A DNA stretch of 20,175 nucleotides, taken from positions 1 through 20,175 of the forward strand of contig JBPCMT010000031.1 in NCBI GenBank assembly GCA_051001995.1. The letters are read 5' to 3'. This stretch comes from CAWEHQ01 sp051001995 (GTDB taxonomy: Bacteria; Actinomycetota; Thermoleophilia; Solirubrobacterales; Thermoleophilaceae). Shown piece after piece: positions 7,833 to 14,686 of the stretch (the first letter of the stretch is position 1; each line of letters starts with the position of its first letter). The translations under genes and the position numbers were made by a program. Under the pieces are notes generated by a model, which did not search any database, was not told the DNA's origin, and saw nothing but the letters and a program-made list of their open reading frames with translations.

Positions 7833-7900
7833 TACGAACGTAAGACAGCCCGGCTTGCCGGGCGGCCTAGGAACTCCCGTTGGCCCACGTTCGTAAGGAG
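7833..7900 (+). promoter_or_regulatory. Structured leader enclosing the ribosome site of the first element gene
   Basis: TACGAACGT (7833-7841) and ACGTTCGTA (7887-7895) form a perfect 9-bp inverted repeat. Inside lie a second hairpin, GCCCGGC with GCCGGGC (7848-7863), and a short GGCC/GGCC pair (7864-7867, 7882-7885). Together they could fold as a branched structure. The outer right arm runs directly into the AAGGAG ribosome site (7895-7900), so folding could affect translation. The outer arms could alternatively be a DNA operator. Confidence 0.45.
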
Positions 7901-7905
7901 GCATC

Positions 7906-8133
7906 TTGCCCGCAGCTACCTCGCCGCCGACGCGGCACCAGCGCGCGCTAGACGTTCGCGGCGCGGCGCACTACCTCGGCGTTAGCCCGCGCCAAATCCG
8001 CCGGTGGGTCGCGATGGGCGCGATCCCGTTCACGAAGATGGGGCCGCGCGCCCTGCGCTTCTACCCCGATGAGCTGGACGCCTGGGTTGACGCGCGCACG
8101 CACCGTCCCGGTGACGAGCCGGAGGCGGCGTAA
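7906..8133 (+). CDS. Small HTH DNA-binding protein (MerR/excisionase-like)
   Basis: The 75-residue product contains a single winged helix of the HTH_17/excisionase type. LDVRGAAHYLGVSPRQIRRWVAMGAIPFTKM is the HTH and wing, and RALRFYPDELDAWVDAR is the closing helix. Such proteins act as excisionases (directionality factors) or as small regulators in mobile elements. Start is TTG 7906, five bases after AAGGAG. It is the first gene of the rightward element operon and ends directly against the terminase small subunit start. As it is far from the integrase, it could instead regulate the operon. I see no other repressor-like gene in this operon. Confidence 0.8.
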   Translation: MPAATSPPTRHQRALDVRGAAHYLGVSPRQIRRWVAMGAIPFTKMGPRALRFYPDELDAWVDARTHRPGDEPEAA

Positions 8134-8658
8134 GTGGCCCTCTCGAAAGATCCGGCCAAGCGGGAGCGCCAGCTCGCGAACATCCGCGGCCGAACCCCGC
8201 CGCGCGCTGAGAAGGGCAACAAGCGCGGGATGCGCCACGGCGGGTTGACGACGCCGAGCGCCGAGGAGGTCGCGCCGATCGAGCAGGAGCTGGAACAGAT
8301 CATGGCCGCCGCGCCGCTTCGCGACTCGAACGGCGAGGTGCCGATATCCGACCGCCACTGGGCGAGGGAACTCGCCGCTGACATCTGGCGCCTGCGGCGG
8401 GTTCGGCTCTGGCTCGACATGCACGGCGCGCTCGATGAGAAGACGGGCAATGTCAAGCCCGCCGCGGCGCTCGAATTGAAACTCAGCCAGCACGTCCGCG
8501 AAGGCCTGGAAGCGATGGGCATGACGCCGCGTTCTCGGGCGCGGCTCGGGCTCGACCTACAGAGGACCGCCGACCTCGCGACGGCCATGTCCGAGCCAGA
8601 CCCCGACCGGCGGCGACGGCTGCTGGCCGAGGCGGGCTTCGGAGAGGAAGACGAATGA
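8134..8658 (+). CDS. Phage terminase small subunit (P27-like)
   Basis: The terminase small subunit recognises packaging sites on DNA and hands them to the large subunit. This 174-residue protein has a basic N-terminus (KDPAKRERQLANIRGRTPPRAEKGNKRG), a helical middle with WARELAADIWRLRRVRLWLDMHGALD, and a C-terminal block EGLEAMGMTPRSRARLGLDL. The last block is the pattern of P27-family small subunits, where the late LG-x-TP-x-SRARLGL stretch is conserved. Start is GTG 8134, directly after the previous stop, with GGAGG eight bases before. Its end overlaps the large subunit start (ATGA). In phage-inducible islands an island-encoded small subunit redirects packaging to island DNA, and the same role is plausible here. 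Confidence 0.8.
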   Translation: MALSKDPAKRERQLANIRGRTPPRAEKGNKRGMRHGGLTTPSAEEVAPIEQELEQIMAAAPLRDSNGEVPISDRHWARELAADIWRLRRVRLWLDMHGALDEKTGNVKPAAALELKLSQHVREGLEAMGMTPRSRARLGLDLQRTADLATAMSEPDPDRRRRLLAEAGFGEEDE

Positions 8659-10241
8659 ACCTCGCGACCTTCTCTGAGCGGGTTCTAAGACGGCCGCTCT
8701 GGCCGCATCAGATCGAGGCCGCCGATTCGGGCGCGTTCATCACCACGATCGCGAAGGCTCGGCGGACCGGCGGCACGGTGCTCGCCGAGACGCTGGCGAT
8801 CCACACCGCGTTCTCGAACCGCGGCTGCCGCGTGCTCATCCTCTCCGCGACTCAGGACGCCGCCCGGCGGCTGACCGAGAGCATCGCGCTAACGCTCAAC
8901 GCGAACCCGGACACGCGCGGGGCGCTGGTGGACGACTTCGCCACGCGCGTCCGGCTGGCGAACGGGTCGGAGATCATCTCGCTACCGGCGAGCCAGCGGC
9001 AGGTGCGCGGCTACGGCGCTCGCGTCCTGCTCGTCATCTTGGACGAGGCGGGTTTTATGCCTTCCGAGCTGTGGACCGCCGCCCACTACACGGCGCTAGA
9101 CGAGCGCGCGAACGGCTCCCGGATCCTGATGCTCGGGACGCCGTGGGGTGGAGCGGAGCACTTCTTCCGTCGAGCCTTCGCCGCCGGGGAGGAGGGCGAC
9201 CCCGACCACTCCTCGCACCACTGGACCTATGAAGCCAACCCGCTGCTCGACCGCGCCTACCTCGAACGCCAACGCGAGCGGGTTAGCCCCGTCGAGTACG
9301 CGGCGGAGGTCCTGGGTGAGTGGAGCGATGCGGTCGGCTCGCTGTTCCCCCGAGCGCTGCTCGAACGCCAGACGGCCGACGTGGAAGTGCCGGACCTCTC
9401 CGGCCTGCTCCCGGCGGCGCGGCCGGTGGTCGGGATGGATTGGGGCGTCTCCTTTGACGCCAGCGCCGCGGTCCACGTCTACCGGCTTCCCGTGGCGGCG
9501 CTCAACCCCGATGCCGAGCCGCGACCGCGCTTCATCGCCGTTCCGCACGTCTGGCCCGCCGGTACGCCGCTCAGTCAGGTGGTCGATGACGTCGCGCTCG
9601 CGAACCTGCCCTGGCGCTTCATCGCGACCGAGACCAACGGCGTCGGCGCGATGCCGAGCCAAGAGGTCGAGGCGCAGGTTCGCCGGTCGCAACCGCGCCT
9701 GAAATGCATGTGGTTTCGGATCGCCACGACGAACGCGACGAAGACGGCGAGCTACGGCGCGATCCTCGGGCTGCTGGAGCAGGGTCAACTCGTCTTGCCG
9801 CGGCACCCCGACCTCCTGCGGCAGCTCGCCGGACTTCGCTTCGAGCAAGGCGAGCGCGGCTTCACGCGCATCGAGGCCGACACTCCGGCCACCCACGACG
9901 ACGTGGCCGACGCGCTGGCGCTCGTGGCGATGCCGCACGCGCGGCTCGACGGCCGCGGCGTCACCTGCCGCCTGGCCGTGCTCGCCCGGCGGGACGGAAC
10001 CGTTCCCGACGCGAGCCCGGCGCTGCCGGAGGACGTGGAAGTCGCCACTACAGGCGGTGGTCTACGGCTGCCGCGCCGACCCGTCCTGCAATCGGTCGCC
10101 GGACCGGAGCTGACGTATCCGCGGGGCTCGACTCCGGCATACGAGCTGTCCCCAGAGGGGCAGGTCAACAGGATGCGCGCTCGCGTGTGGGCGCGCGTCG
10201 AACAACGAGAGAAGGAGGTTGCAAGTGCCAAGGCTGACTAA
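8655..10241 (+). CDS. Phage terminase large subunit (packaging ATPase/nuclease)
   Basis: This is the motor protein that cuts DNA and pumps it into a procapsid. The 528 residues contain both domains. The ATPase has KARRTGGT at 34-41, which resembles the deviant Walker A of lambda-type terminases with Lys at the start rather than before the Thr. Walker B LLVILDEAGF is at 125-134 and the coupling motif LGTP at 160-163. The RNase H-fold nuclease has its acidic residues in order: Asp262 in GMDWG, Glu326 in ATETNGVG, and the Asp cluster 415-419 in HDDVADALAL. Everything needed for function looks intact. It overlaps the small subunit by 4 bases. The expected next genes (portal, protease, capsid) are missing. 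Confidence 0.92.
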   Translation: MNLATFSERVLRRPLWPHQIEAADSGAFITTIAKARRTGGTVLAETLAIHTAFSNRGCRVLILSATQDAARRLTESIALTLNANPDTRGALVDDFATRVRLANGSEIISLPASQRQVRGYGARVLLVILDEAGFMPSELWTAAHYTALDERANGSRILMLGTPWGGAEHFFRRAFAAGEEGDPDHSSHHWTYEANPLLDRAYLERQRERVSPVEYAAEVLGEWSDAVGSLFPRALLERQTADVEVPDLSGLLPAARPVVGMDWGVSFDASAAVHVYRLPVAALNPDAEPRPRFIAVPHVWPAGTPLSQVVDDVALANLPWRFIATETNGVGAMPSQEVEAQVRRSQPRLKCMWFRIATTNATKTASYGAILGLLEQGQLVLPRHPDLLRQLAGLRFEQGERGFTRIEADTPATHDDVADALALVAMPHARLDGRGVTCRLAVLARRDGTVPDASPALPEDVEVATTGGGLRLPRRPVLQSVAGPELTYPRGSTPAYELSPEGQVNRMRARVWARVEQREKEVASAKAD

Positions 10242-10428
10242 GGACCAACTCCGCGAGGAACTCGCGGAGAGAGGGCTGGGACTCGATGCGCAGGGCGAAG
10301 AAGTGCTCGCTCAGTCCGATGACTCGGGCGTGAAGCGGACCCCCGAGGATGCCGAGGCGAGCTACCACGGCGCGATCCGGAACGCGCTCATCGGCAGCCG
10401 TCCGCAGCAGCCGGGAGATGACGACTGA
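10225..10428 (+). CDS. 67-residue acidic protein with SAP-like N-terminus
   Basis: The product reads VPRLTKDQLREELAERGL at the N-terminus, a helix-turn-helix-like arrangement resembling small SAP/Rho-N-type nucleic-acid-binding motifs. The rest is hydrophilic and acidic and ends PGDDD. GTG 10225 is six bases after AAGGAGG (10213-10218); an in-frame TTG at 10219 is too close to that site. It overlaps the terminase large subunit by 17 bases and the next gene by one (TGATG), so it belongs to the same operon. Function is unknown. Small proteins in this slot may assist the terminase or head assembly, but nothing in the sequence proves it. Confidence 0.65.
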   Translation: MPRLTKDQLREELAERGLGLDAQGEEVLAQSDDSGVKRTPEDAEASYHGAIRNALIGSRPQQPGDDD

Positions 10429-11006
10429 TGCCGCTCTTCCCGGATCCACAAGGCGAAGCGGCCAAGGAGCTGAGTCGTCTAGAGGCGGCGATCCTCGAGG
10501 CCACGGCGAAGCGAAACGCGGAGGCCAACGATCAGCGCCGCCGGGAGGCAGAGGCCAACCGGATTCACCGCGAGCTGGTCGAGGCCGTCGCGGCGGGCAA
10601 GGAGACTGGCGAGCTAGAGCAGCAGCTAGCCGAGGCGAAGGCGGCGGCCGACGAACGCTGGCGGCTCGTGGGACTCGAACGGGCGGAGCAGCGCGCCAAG
10701 GAAGCTCGCGACGCTCACATCGAGGACCACTTCGAAGAGCTGTTCGCGGAGCTGGTGCCCGATGCCCAAGCCGCTCGGGAGCGCGTCTTGGCGGCGCTCG
10801 CGGAGGCGCGGGAGGCCGTCAACGCCTGGCAGGGAGAGGCCGCCCGCATGGGCGAGCTGATGCGGCGGCGGCCGGACGTGGACGGGTTCATCTCCGGGAC
10901 GGCTGAGGTCGAAAGGCTCGGCCGCTCGCTGCGCTCGCCGGGCGACATTCCCGCGCCGGTCCCGCGCTCGATGCTCATCCGTGAGCGAGAGGAAGTAACT
11001 GCCTGA
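10428..11006 (+). CDS. Coiled-coil protein of unknown function in the portal/scaffold slot
   Basis: The 192-residue product is almost wholly helical and rich in Glu, Ala and Arg, with coiled-coil stretches at about 10-110 and 115-150. It ends in a Pro-rich, basic stretch (PGDIPAPVPRSMLIRER). It has no cysteine, signal or membrane segment. It follows the terminase and the 67-aa protein in the same overlapping operon, where a phage would have portal and scaffold genes. Coiled-coil proteins in phage satellites sometimes act as capsid-size or scaffold factors. That makes this a candidate particle-redirecting protein, but this rests only on shape and position. A structural role in replication is equally possible. 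Confidence 0.7.
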   Translation: MPLFPDPQGEAAKELSRLEAAILEATAKRNAEANDQRRREAEANRIHRELVEAVAAGKETGELEQQLAEAKAAADERWRLVGLERAEQRAKEARDAHIEDHFEELFAELVPDAQAARERVLAALAEAREAVNAWQGEAARMGELMRRRPDVDGFISGTAEVERLGRSLRSPGDIPAPVPRSMLIREREEVTA

Positions 11007-11016
11007 GAAACGAACC

Positions 11017-11056
11017 GCGCCCCGGCGTTTTTGCACTACAGCGGACGCCGGGGCGC
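11017..11056 (+). promoter_or_regulatory. Perfect 12-bp stem in the primase leader
   Basis: GCGCCCCGGCGT (11017-11028) pairs without mismatch with ACGCCGGGGCGC (11045-11056) around a 16-nt loop that starts TTTT. It lies 10 bp after the coiled-coil gene stop and 17 bp before the leader peptide start. No T run follows the right arm, so it is not a simple rightward terminator. It may protect or divide the transcript, or bind a regulator. Confidence 0.7.
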
Positions 11057-11073
11057 AGCCGAAAGGAGACCAC

Positions 11074-11109
11074 GTGATCTCACTACCCCCAAAGGAGGTA
11101 ACTCCTTGA
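11074..11109 (+). CDS. 11-residue leader peptide upstream of the primase
   Basis: GTG 11074 follows AAGGAG (11063-11068) at five bases. It opens the frame MISLPPKEVTP, which stops at TGA 11107-11109, and that stop overlaps the primase TTG start (TTGA). Its codons run straight through the hairpin that holds the primase ribosome site. Ribosomes translating it would melt the hairpin and could restart at the primase. The Leu-Pro-Pro stretch, including a CTA codon, could slow them. This is inferred from layout; a peptide this short has no homology evidence. Confidence 0.5.
   Translation: MISLPPKEVTP
11092..11107 (+). promoter_or_regulatory. Shine-Dalgarno-sequestering hairpin with GUAA loop
   Basis: AAGGAG-GTAA-CTCCTT is a perfect 6-bp hairpin closed by a GNRA-type tetraloop. 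It contains the primase ribosome site (AAGGAGG) and the first two bases of its TTG start. Folded, it should block initiation; translation of the leader peptide would open it. Confidence 0.6.
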
Positions 11110-12011
11110 AGTCTACCGGAGAGAAGTACACATACGCTTGTCCGCTCGGTAACGGTCATGAACTCACAGTCGAGCGTAAGCCGCCGGATAGTGGACACCC
11201 GTTGTGGTGGGTGAACTGCTTCGGAAGTCAGTGCCCTAAGCATGGTGACTACCTGCGGGCACTTATCGGCGCGCTCGGGCTCGACCTGAGCCCATCGCGG
11301 CTCCTAGACGACCCGCTCACGCACCTGGTACCGGCGCTCGGGCGGCCACGTGAAGCTCGCCGTGGTCCGGATGAGGACCTGCCCTCCGACGCCTGGCTAG
11401 CCGGGGCGCGCGAGCGGCTGCGATCCGAGCGTCGCGTCCTACGCTGGCTGCGGCGCGAGCGCGGTCTGAGCCGGGAGACCGTCGAGCGCTACGGGCTGGG
11501 CTATACCGAGCGCCGCGGGACCGGCGCGCTCGTGCTCCCCGCCAGTGGTCGGGACGGTGGGTTCGTGACGGTGAAGTTCCGGTTCTGGCCCGAGCTGCAC
11601 GAGGGGCGCAAGACCGATGCCCTCGCACGTCCGGCGGCGCTCTATCCGAGCCCGCCCCGGCGGCGCAAACGCACATTCCGAGTGGTGCTCTGTGAAGGCG
11701 AGCTAGACGCGCTCCGGCTACGGCAGGCGGGGATCGCCGCGGTCACGGCTACCTGCGGGACGCAGCTCCCAGATCCGTTGGCCGACCGGCTCGCGCGTCT
11801 GCGGCGGCCGGTTGCGGTCCTCTATGACGTCGGCAACGAGTCGCGAGCCGAGGCGAGCGCCGCGAAGCTCCGCGCGGCGGGAGCCGACGCCTGGGCCTGC
11901 GCCCTTCCGCTCGATGAGCGCGAGGCGGACGTCACCGACTGGTTCAACGCGGGGCGCACGGCGCGGGAGCTTCGGCGCTTGATCCGCGCCGCCAGGAGGG
12001 AGGCGATCTGA
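11106..12011 (+). CDS. Primase-like protein: zinc ribbon plus TOPRIM
   Basis: This is a probable primase for element replication. An N-terminal zinc-binding region has Cys12, His18, Cys38 and Cys43 (YACPLGNGH, NCFGSQCPKHG). A basic linker and DnaG-like core follow (about 95-180), including ERYGLGY. The TOPRIM domain begins FRVVLCEGELDALRLRQAG with Glu197, and AVLYDVGNESRAEA (238-250) stands where the second acidic pair DxD is expected. The second Asp is Gly243, which may lower or change metal-dependent activity. At 301 residues it is shorter than cellular DnaG. Start is TTG 11106 after AAGGAGG, inside a controlling hairpin. It overlaps the helicase-like gene by one base (TGATG). Confidence 0.8.
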   Translation: MKSTGEKYTYACPLGNGHELTVERKPPDSGHPLWWVNCFGSQCPKHGDYLRALIGALGLDLSPSRLLDDPLTHLVPALGRPREARRGPDEDLPSDAWLAGARERLRSERRVLRWLRRERGLSRETVERYGLGYTERRGTGALVLPASGRDGGFVTVKFRFWPELHEGRKTDALARPAALYPSPPRRRKRTFRVVLCEGELDALRLRQAGIAAVTATCGTQLPDPLADRLARLRRPVAVLYDVGNESRAEASAAKLRAAGADAWACALPLDEREADVTDWFNAGRTARELRRLIRAARREAI

Positions 12012-13270
12012 TGGCCGAGCTTTCGTTCGACTTCACGAACCTTCCGCCGACTTCGCTGCGGTCCCCGAAGTCGCACCCGGCGCCCGAGCGTCCGCCAGGT
12101 GCTCCGCAACTGCTCGAGGAACTGGATCGCTTCGGGCTAGCTGGCGAGGTCGTGGGGACGATTCTGCCGTGGACGGAGGCTGATCCAGCGGCGCTGTTGC
12201 TCGACTTCATGACCACTTTCGGGTCGGCGGTCGGTCCGGGTCCGCACATGTACGTCGGCGACGAGACGCACGAGCCGAAGCTATTCACCGTGATTGTCGG
12301 CGAGACGGCCGCGGGACGGAAAGGAACCTCGCGGGCGGCGATTCGGCGGGTGTTCGAGCGGGCGCAGCCCGAGTGGGCACACGAGAACGAACTGACCGGC
12401 CTGTCTTCCGGCGAGGGGCTGATCCAGGCGATGGCCGATATGGACGGCAGCAAGAACGTCCTCGATGTCGAGACGGAGTTCGCAAAGGTGCTGACCGTCG
12501 CCGGACGTCAAGGCAACACGCTCGACGCGCTGATCCGGCAGCTGTGGGAGGGCTCGCGCGTGCGGATCCTGAACCGCAAGGCGACGCGCTTAGACGACGC
12601 GTTCTTCTCGCTTATCGGGCACGTCACCGAGTTCGAGCTTCGCGCGAAACTGTCCGAGGTCGATCAGGTGAGCGGCTTCGCGAACCGGATCCTGTGGACC
12701 TACGCGCACCGTTCGAAGCTGCTGCCGGCGGGAGGTCGAATCCCCGATGAAGTGCTGCTGCCGCTGGCCCGCCGAGTACGACGAGCGATTTGTCGCGCTC
12801 GGCGGCTTAGAGAGATGGATCGGACGGTCGGCGCGGCACGCGAGTGGGAGCGGACCTACATCCGGATGGCGGACAGTCGGCTACCGGGACTCCTGGGAGC
12901 GGTTACCGATCGTCGCGAGGCTCAAAGCGTCCGGCTCGCGCTCCTGTTCGCCGCGATGGACGGAAGACGAAAGATCCAACCGAGCCACGTACGCGCCGCG
13001 TCGGGCGTCTGGAGCTACTGCCAGGAGTCGGCGGCGTACGTCTTCGGGGACACGCTCGGGGATCCGCGAGCCGACAAGGTCCTGACCGCGCTCCGGACGG
13101 CGGAGGGTGGCGAGCTGAAGCGCAGCGTTATCCGCGCCGACGTGCTCCGCGATCACGTGAAGCGCCCCGAGCTAGATGCGATCCGGGACCTGCTGGTCAA
13201 GGCCGAACGGGTCGAGGTCGAGACGGAAGCGACCGAAGGTCGGGCGGCCGAGCTGTGGAGGTTGAAGTGA
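12011..13270 (+). CDS. DUF3987/YfjI-like helicase-type ATPase
   Basis: DUF3987 proteins are P-loop ATPases found next to primases in mobile elements and are thought to serve as replicative helicases. The 419 residues show the family Walker A variant VGETAAGRKGTS (96-107), a downstream acidic stretch VLDVETEFAKVL (about 150-161) likely to act as Walker B, and LDDAFFSLIGHVTEFEL and SGFANRILW farther on. The C-terminal part (from about 345) looks like a winged helix (SVIRADVLRDHV...IRDLLVKAERVEVE). It directly follows the primase with coupled start/stop, forming a replication module. The gene ends just before a large inverted repeat. The rest of the protein is colinear with the family and shows no frameshift. 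Confidence 0.85.
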   Translation: MAELSFDFTNLPPTSLRSPKSHPAPERPPGAPQLLEELDRFGLAGEVVGTILPWTEADPAALLLDFMTTFGSAVGPGPHMYVGDETHEPKLFTVIVGETAAGRKGTSRAAIRRVFERAQPEWAHENELTGLSSGEGLIQAMADMDGSKNVLDVETEFAKVLTVAGRQGNTLDALIRQLWEGSRVRILNRKATRLDDAFFSLIGHVTEFELRAKLSEVDQVSGFANRILWTYAHRSKLLPAGGRIPDEVLLPLARRVRRAICRARRLREMDRTVGAAREWERTYIRMADSRLPGLLGAVTDRREAQSVRLALLFAAMDGRRKIQPSHVRAASGVWSYCQESAAYVFGDTLGDPRADKVLTALRTAEGGELKRSVIRADVLRDHVKRPELDAIRDLLVKAERVEVETEATEGRAAELWRLK

Positions 13271-13272
13271 CC

Positions 13273-13405
13273 GGGCTTTTCGGGCTTTTCGGGCTACCGG
13301 GCGTGGCTCGCGAGGCGTTTCGAGCCTGGCGAGTTTCCGCTGGCCTGAAAAGCCCGAAAAGCCCCTCTAGGGGGTTCGCGGGTGGCCCGATAAGCCCGAA
13401 AAGGG
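13273..13405 (+). repeat. 18-bp GGGCTTTTC double-unit inverted repeat with a third arm at the next ribosome site
   Basis: Two tandem GGGCTTTTC units (13273-13290) are matched perfectly by two GAAAAGCCC units (13347-13364). A third partial copy, AAGCCCGAAAAG (13392-13403), lies against the GGGAGGAGG ribosome site of the next gene and can pair with the same left arm. A small palindrome CCCC-TCTA-GGGG is at 13362-13373. The region therefore allows two exclusive folds, one of which ties up the downstream ribosome site. Confidence 0.75.
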
Positions 13406-13416
13406 AGGAGGACTAG

Positions 13417-14118
13417 GTGTTCACCGATTCTGAGAAGGCTGAGCTGCACGAGATTCTCACCGCGGCAGTAGACGAGCTAAGCGAAGACGAGCGGTACGCG
13501 CTGATGGTCGCGTTCCTCGCCTTGCTCTACCGCGAGTCTGCCGACCGCCGCTTCGACGGTCGCCAGTCGATCACCGACTACATCGTCCGCGCACGGATGG
13601 AAACGCGTCTGTCCGAGGCGACGATCCTCGCGGCCGAATGTCTGCGCCCCGAAGATTGGACAGCAACGCAGGTAGTCGAGCAGGTGAACGACAACCCGGC
13701 GCGGCTCCATTCGGCCGCCGCGCTTCTAGCGCGGTATGACCCGCTCCGACTCGAAGCGCTGCTCCACGCGCTCGCCCGCGACCCGCGCCCCGACCTCGCC
13801 GGGCTCGACTGGATGAGCGGTCCGCTAGAGCGCTGGTACGGAGTCGAGCGCTGGATCGCCGCCCTGCGCCACATCGGCGTGGACGAGAAGAGCGGCGACC
13901 TCGGGGTCTGGGCCTGGGAGCAGGTCCGCCCGGAGGGACCCGAGCCCTACCACGCAATGACGGTCCGCTGGCCGGACGGCCGCGAGCGGGAGTTGACCTC
14001 CTGGGAGACCGACGAGGCGCTAGCGCGGCGGGAGGTCGAGGCTGCGCTGCGCGACGACGACCTACTGCGCGGCGGGCGGATCGTGCGGGTCGAGTATCGC
14101 GGCGCGATCGAGCCGTGA
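13417..14118 (+). CDS. 233-residue element protein of unknown function
   Basis: I do not recognise a family. The protein starts at GTG 13417 (FTDSEKAELHEILTAAVDEL), five bases after GGGAGGAGG. It is acidic and soluble. The N-terminal half is helical, with YIVRARMETRLSEATILAAECL resembling a small helical bundle. The middle has WMSGPLERWYGVERWIAALRHIGVD, rich in Trp. The C-terminal part looks beta-rich (YHAMTVRWPDGRERELTSWE, GGRIVRVEYRG). It is last in the rightward replication operon, separated from the helicase gene by the large inverted repeat, and converges with a membrane protein gene five bases away. A replication or regulatory role is possible by position only. Confidence 0.7.
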   Translation: MFTDSEKAELHEILTAAVDELSEDERYALMVAFLALLYRESADRRFDGRQSITDYIVRARMETRLSEATILAAECLRPEDWTATQVVEQVNDNPARLHSAAALLARYDPLRLEALLHALARDPRPDLAGLDWMSGPLERWYGVERWIAALRHIGVDEKSGDLGVWAWEQVRPEGPEPYHAMTVRWPDGRERELTSWETDEALARREVEAALRDDDLLRGGRIVRVEYRGAIEP

Positions 14119-14123
14119 GTCGG

Positions 14124-14408
14124 TTAGGCCTGGGAGATGTAGTTAGCGAGCACGAGCAGGCCGCCAAGGGATCCGAGTGCGCCGACGACGATCGCGACGA
14201 TCGACATGGCTTTGCCTCCGGCTCGGGGCTCGCGCTTCGCGGTGCGCAGCCCGACAATCCCGGCGACGAGCGTGAGGAAGGATGTTCCCGTCGGCGCGAA
14301 CGAGCCGCTGGGGCTGAAGGCGAGCACGAGCGTGAGCACGGCCAAGCCCGCGGCGGCGATCGCAACGCGGTTGGTGTCACGTGCAAAGAACTGCGGTTCT
14401 TGACCCAT
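14124..14408 (-). CDS. Small two-helix membrane protein, DUF4190-like
   Basis: The 94-residue product begins MGQEPQFFARDTNRVAIAAAG. It has two hydrophobic regions (about 15-50, broken by SPSGSFAPTGTSF, and about 70-90) joined by a basic loop GLRTAKREPRAGGKA. The pattern GIVGLRTAKR...GGKAMSIVAIVVGALG is like DUF4190 membrane proteins. It is the only element gene on the minus strand and faces the end of the replication operon. Small membrane proteins in such elements can be superinfection-exclusion or lysis-related factors, but here that is speculation. The longer open frame upstream (to 14738) is not protein-like. Confidence 0.65.
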   Translation of the reverse strand: MGQEPQFFARDTNRVAIAAAGLAVLTLVLAFSPSGSFAPTGTSFLTLVAGIVGLRTAKREPRAGGKAMSIVAIVVGALGSLGGLLVLANYISQA

Positions 14409-14661
14409 GGTCGGCACGTCCCCTGTGCGGGAGCCTACCGGCGAGGGGCTCGCCAGCTCGGCCACGACCCGGCCTCTCCCTCGGCGGCGCAGGCGAAGGC
14501 GGATGCGACCGGCGAAGCCGCGGGACGCCGAGGCGCACGAGCCCCGCTGTGCCCTCTCGTGGATCCTCGTGGCGTCTCTGTGCGTTCGCGCTCCGAAAGC
14601 ACAGCCGGGTGTGGGTTCGACCTCGGAAGGCCGGAGAATCGCTCGGACTCGCGCCGCCGAG

Positions 14662-14685
14662 GAGGTAACCGAGGTAACGGTTACC
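14662..14685. repeat. Tandem GAGGTAAC repeats forming a GGTAACC/GGTTACC inverted repeat
   Basis: GAGGTAAC occurs twice in tandem with a 9-bp period (14662-14669, 14671-14678). GGTAACC (14664-14670) is then answered by GGTTACC (14679-14685). This iteron- or operator-like block is unlikely to be chance in such GC-rich sequence. Confidence 0.55.
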
Positions 14686-14686
14686 C

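Noticed and set aside
10219..10428. TTG at 10219 as start of the 67-aa protein
   Set aside because: It lies directly against AAGGAGG; the GTG at 10225 has correct spacing.
13273..13405. CRISPR array or ordinary terminator
   Set aside because: The units are 9 bp, partly inverted and without regular spacers, so this is not CRISPR. No T run follows the right arm, so it is not a typical intrinsic terminator.
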